Shown here piece after piece: positions 63,492-64,000 of a stretch of DNA of 64,000 nt. The position numbers and the translations under genes were made by a program. Numbering within the stretch: position 1 is the first letter of the stretch; each line of letters starts with the position of its first letter. Below the pieces are notes generated by a model, which saw only the letters and a list, made by a program, of their open reading frames with translations, did not search any database and was not told where the DNA came from. This DNA comes from an uncultured Pelagibacteraceae bacterium. Its GTDB lineage: Bacteria > Pseudomonadota > Alphaproteobacteria > Pelagibacterales > Pelagibacteraceae. Where the stretch lies: contig CACFIH010000006.1 in the NCBI GenBank assembly GCA_902566365.1, forward strand, positions 1-64,000, given 5' to 3'.

Positions 63492-64000
63492 TGATAGTTA
63501 AAAAAGATTCTGGGTGAAATTGAAATCCATATATTTTTTCCTTATGATTTTCAAATGCCATAGCGACTTTTGAATTTAAACACCTCATAGTTATCTCAAA
63601 ATTATTAGATTTAAAAGGCTCTTTTAGCTTCAAAGAGTGATACCTTCCAACTTTAAATATCTTTTCTTTTTTGAATAAAGATTTCTTATTAATTACTCTC
63701 ACATTTGATTGAAAACCATGATAAATCTTTTTTTGTTCAACAATTTTCGCCCCTTCACAAAATAAAATGTGTTGAAATCCTAAACAGATACCTATTATTT
63801 TTTTTTTACCTTTATATTTTTTATAAATTTTTGAAGTGATTGGATAATCTTTAGGGTTGCCTGGCCCAGGTGATAAAACTATTGTTGATGCTCGCTTAAT
63901 TTTATTTTCGCTAATTTTATCATAGTTATCACACTCAACTTTATCAAATAAACTAAATTGATGAACTACATTATGAGTAAAGGAGTCGTTATGGTCAATT
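63454..64000 (-). CDS. pabA: Glutamine amidotransferase of aminodeoxychorismate/anthranilate synthase (5' end cut by window)
   Basis: About 182 residues are in the window; only the first few codons are missing. IDHNDSFTHNVVHQF is the start of the TrpG/PabA fold, SPGPGNPKDYP follows, GICLGFQHI holds the nucleophilic Cys, and FQFHPES has the catalytic His and Glu. It supplies ammonia from glutamine to PabB or TrpE. Overlap with a class IV aminotransferase gene favours the folate (PabA) role, though a single protein may serve both. An ordinary gene call starting near 63702 would miss two thirds of it. Confidence 0.85.
   Translation of the reverse strand, partial: IDHNDSFTHNVVHQFSLFDKVECDNYDKISENKIKRASTIVLSPGPGNPKDYPITSKIYKKYKGKKKIIGICLGFQHILFCEGAKIVEQKKIYHGFQSNVRVINKKSLFKKEKIFKVGRYHSLKLKEPFKSNNFEITMRCLNSKVAMAFENHKEKIYGFQFHPESFLTINGNVLIKKILST

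Noticed and set aside
1-64000. CRISPR arrays, insertion sequences, prophage genes, rRNA
   Set aside because: No regular direct repeats, transposase, integrase or phage structural genes and no rRNA-like segments were seen on either strand.

Overview
The window looks like the chromosome of a streamlined marine alphaproteobacterium of the SAR11 clade (Candidatus Pelagibacter or a close relative). The reasons are a very AT-rich composition, genes that abut or overlap by 1, 4 or 8 bases, the longest gene-free gap being only about 130 bases, an S2-leader RNA in front of rpsB, alphaproteobacterial gene types (short ProRS, DUF1467, DUF1289, a single LolC/E) and a SAR11-like aprMBA cluster. This is an assignment by pattern; no database search was possible. 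No mobile elements, CRISPR arrays, rRNA or phage genes were seen, and no gene-free stretch exceeds 300 bases.

Region 1 (1-7,160, minus strand) is a translation and envelope operon: leader RNA, rpsB, tsf, frr, uppS, cdsA, dxr, bamA and the start of skp. Two usual members of this series, pyrH and rseP, are missing. Region 2 (7,219-30,903, minus strand) is one almost gapless series of 23 genes: all fourteen complex I genes nuoA-N, then birA, coaX, rnj, a DUF1467 gene, proS, lolC/E, lolD and dnaE. Upstream of it are tRNA-Asp and tRNA-Val. Region 3 (31,227-37,196, minus strand) is the protein quality-control block tRNA-Leu, tig, clpP, clpX, lon.

Region 4 (37,200-41,000) holds small and overlapping genes on both strands: DUF1289, two small membrane or secreted proteins, a histidine phosphatase and a family-5 uracil-DNA glycosylase whose start codons are one base apart, YbgC, a DUF3047 protein and several microproteins shorter than 60 residues. 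Region 5 (40,961-50,325) has an SDR, an NCS1 permease and a TRAP transporter (DctP, Q, M), facing a plus-strand operon of a GMC flavoprotein dehydrogenase, TerC, a second SDR, an M23 peptidase and a 39-residue peptide.

Region 6 (50,360-62,214) is the most distinctive part and appears devoted to organosulfonates. Xsc (sulfoacetaldehyde acetyltransferase) heads a minus-strand operon that also carries an SxtJ-like protein, a DUF5989 peptide, a NodU/CmcH-type carbamoyltransferase and a FAD amine oxidoreductase. SuyA and SuyB (sulfolactate sulfo-lyase) are read divergently from Xsc. Both routes release sulfite. The neighbouring aprM-aprB-aprA operon would oxidise sulfite to APS, and the same operon ends with a TauE/SafE-type sulfite exporter preceded by two unrecognised small proteins. 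Region 7 (62,316-64,000) is a folate gene group, pabA (cut by the window edge), pabC and a HIT-family hydrolase.
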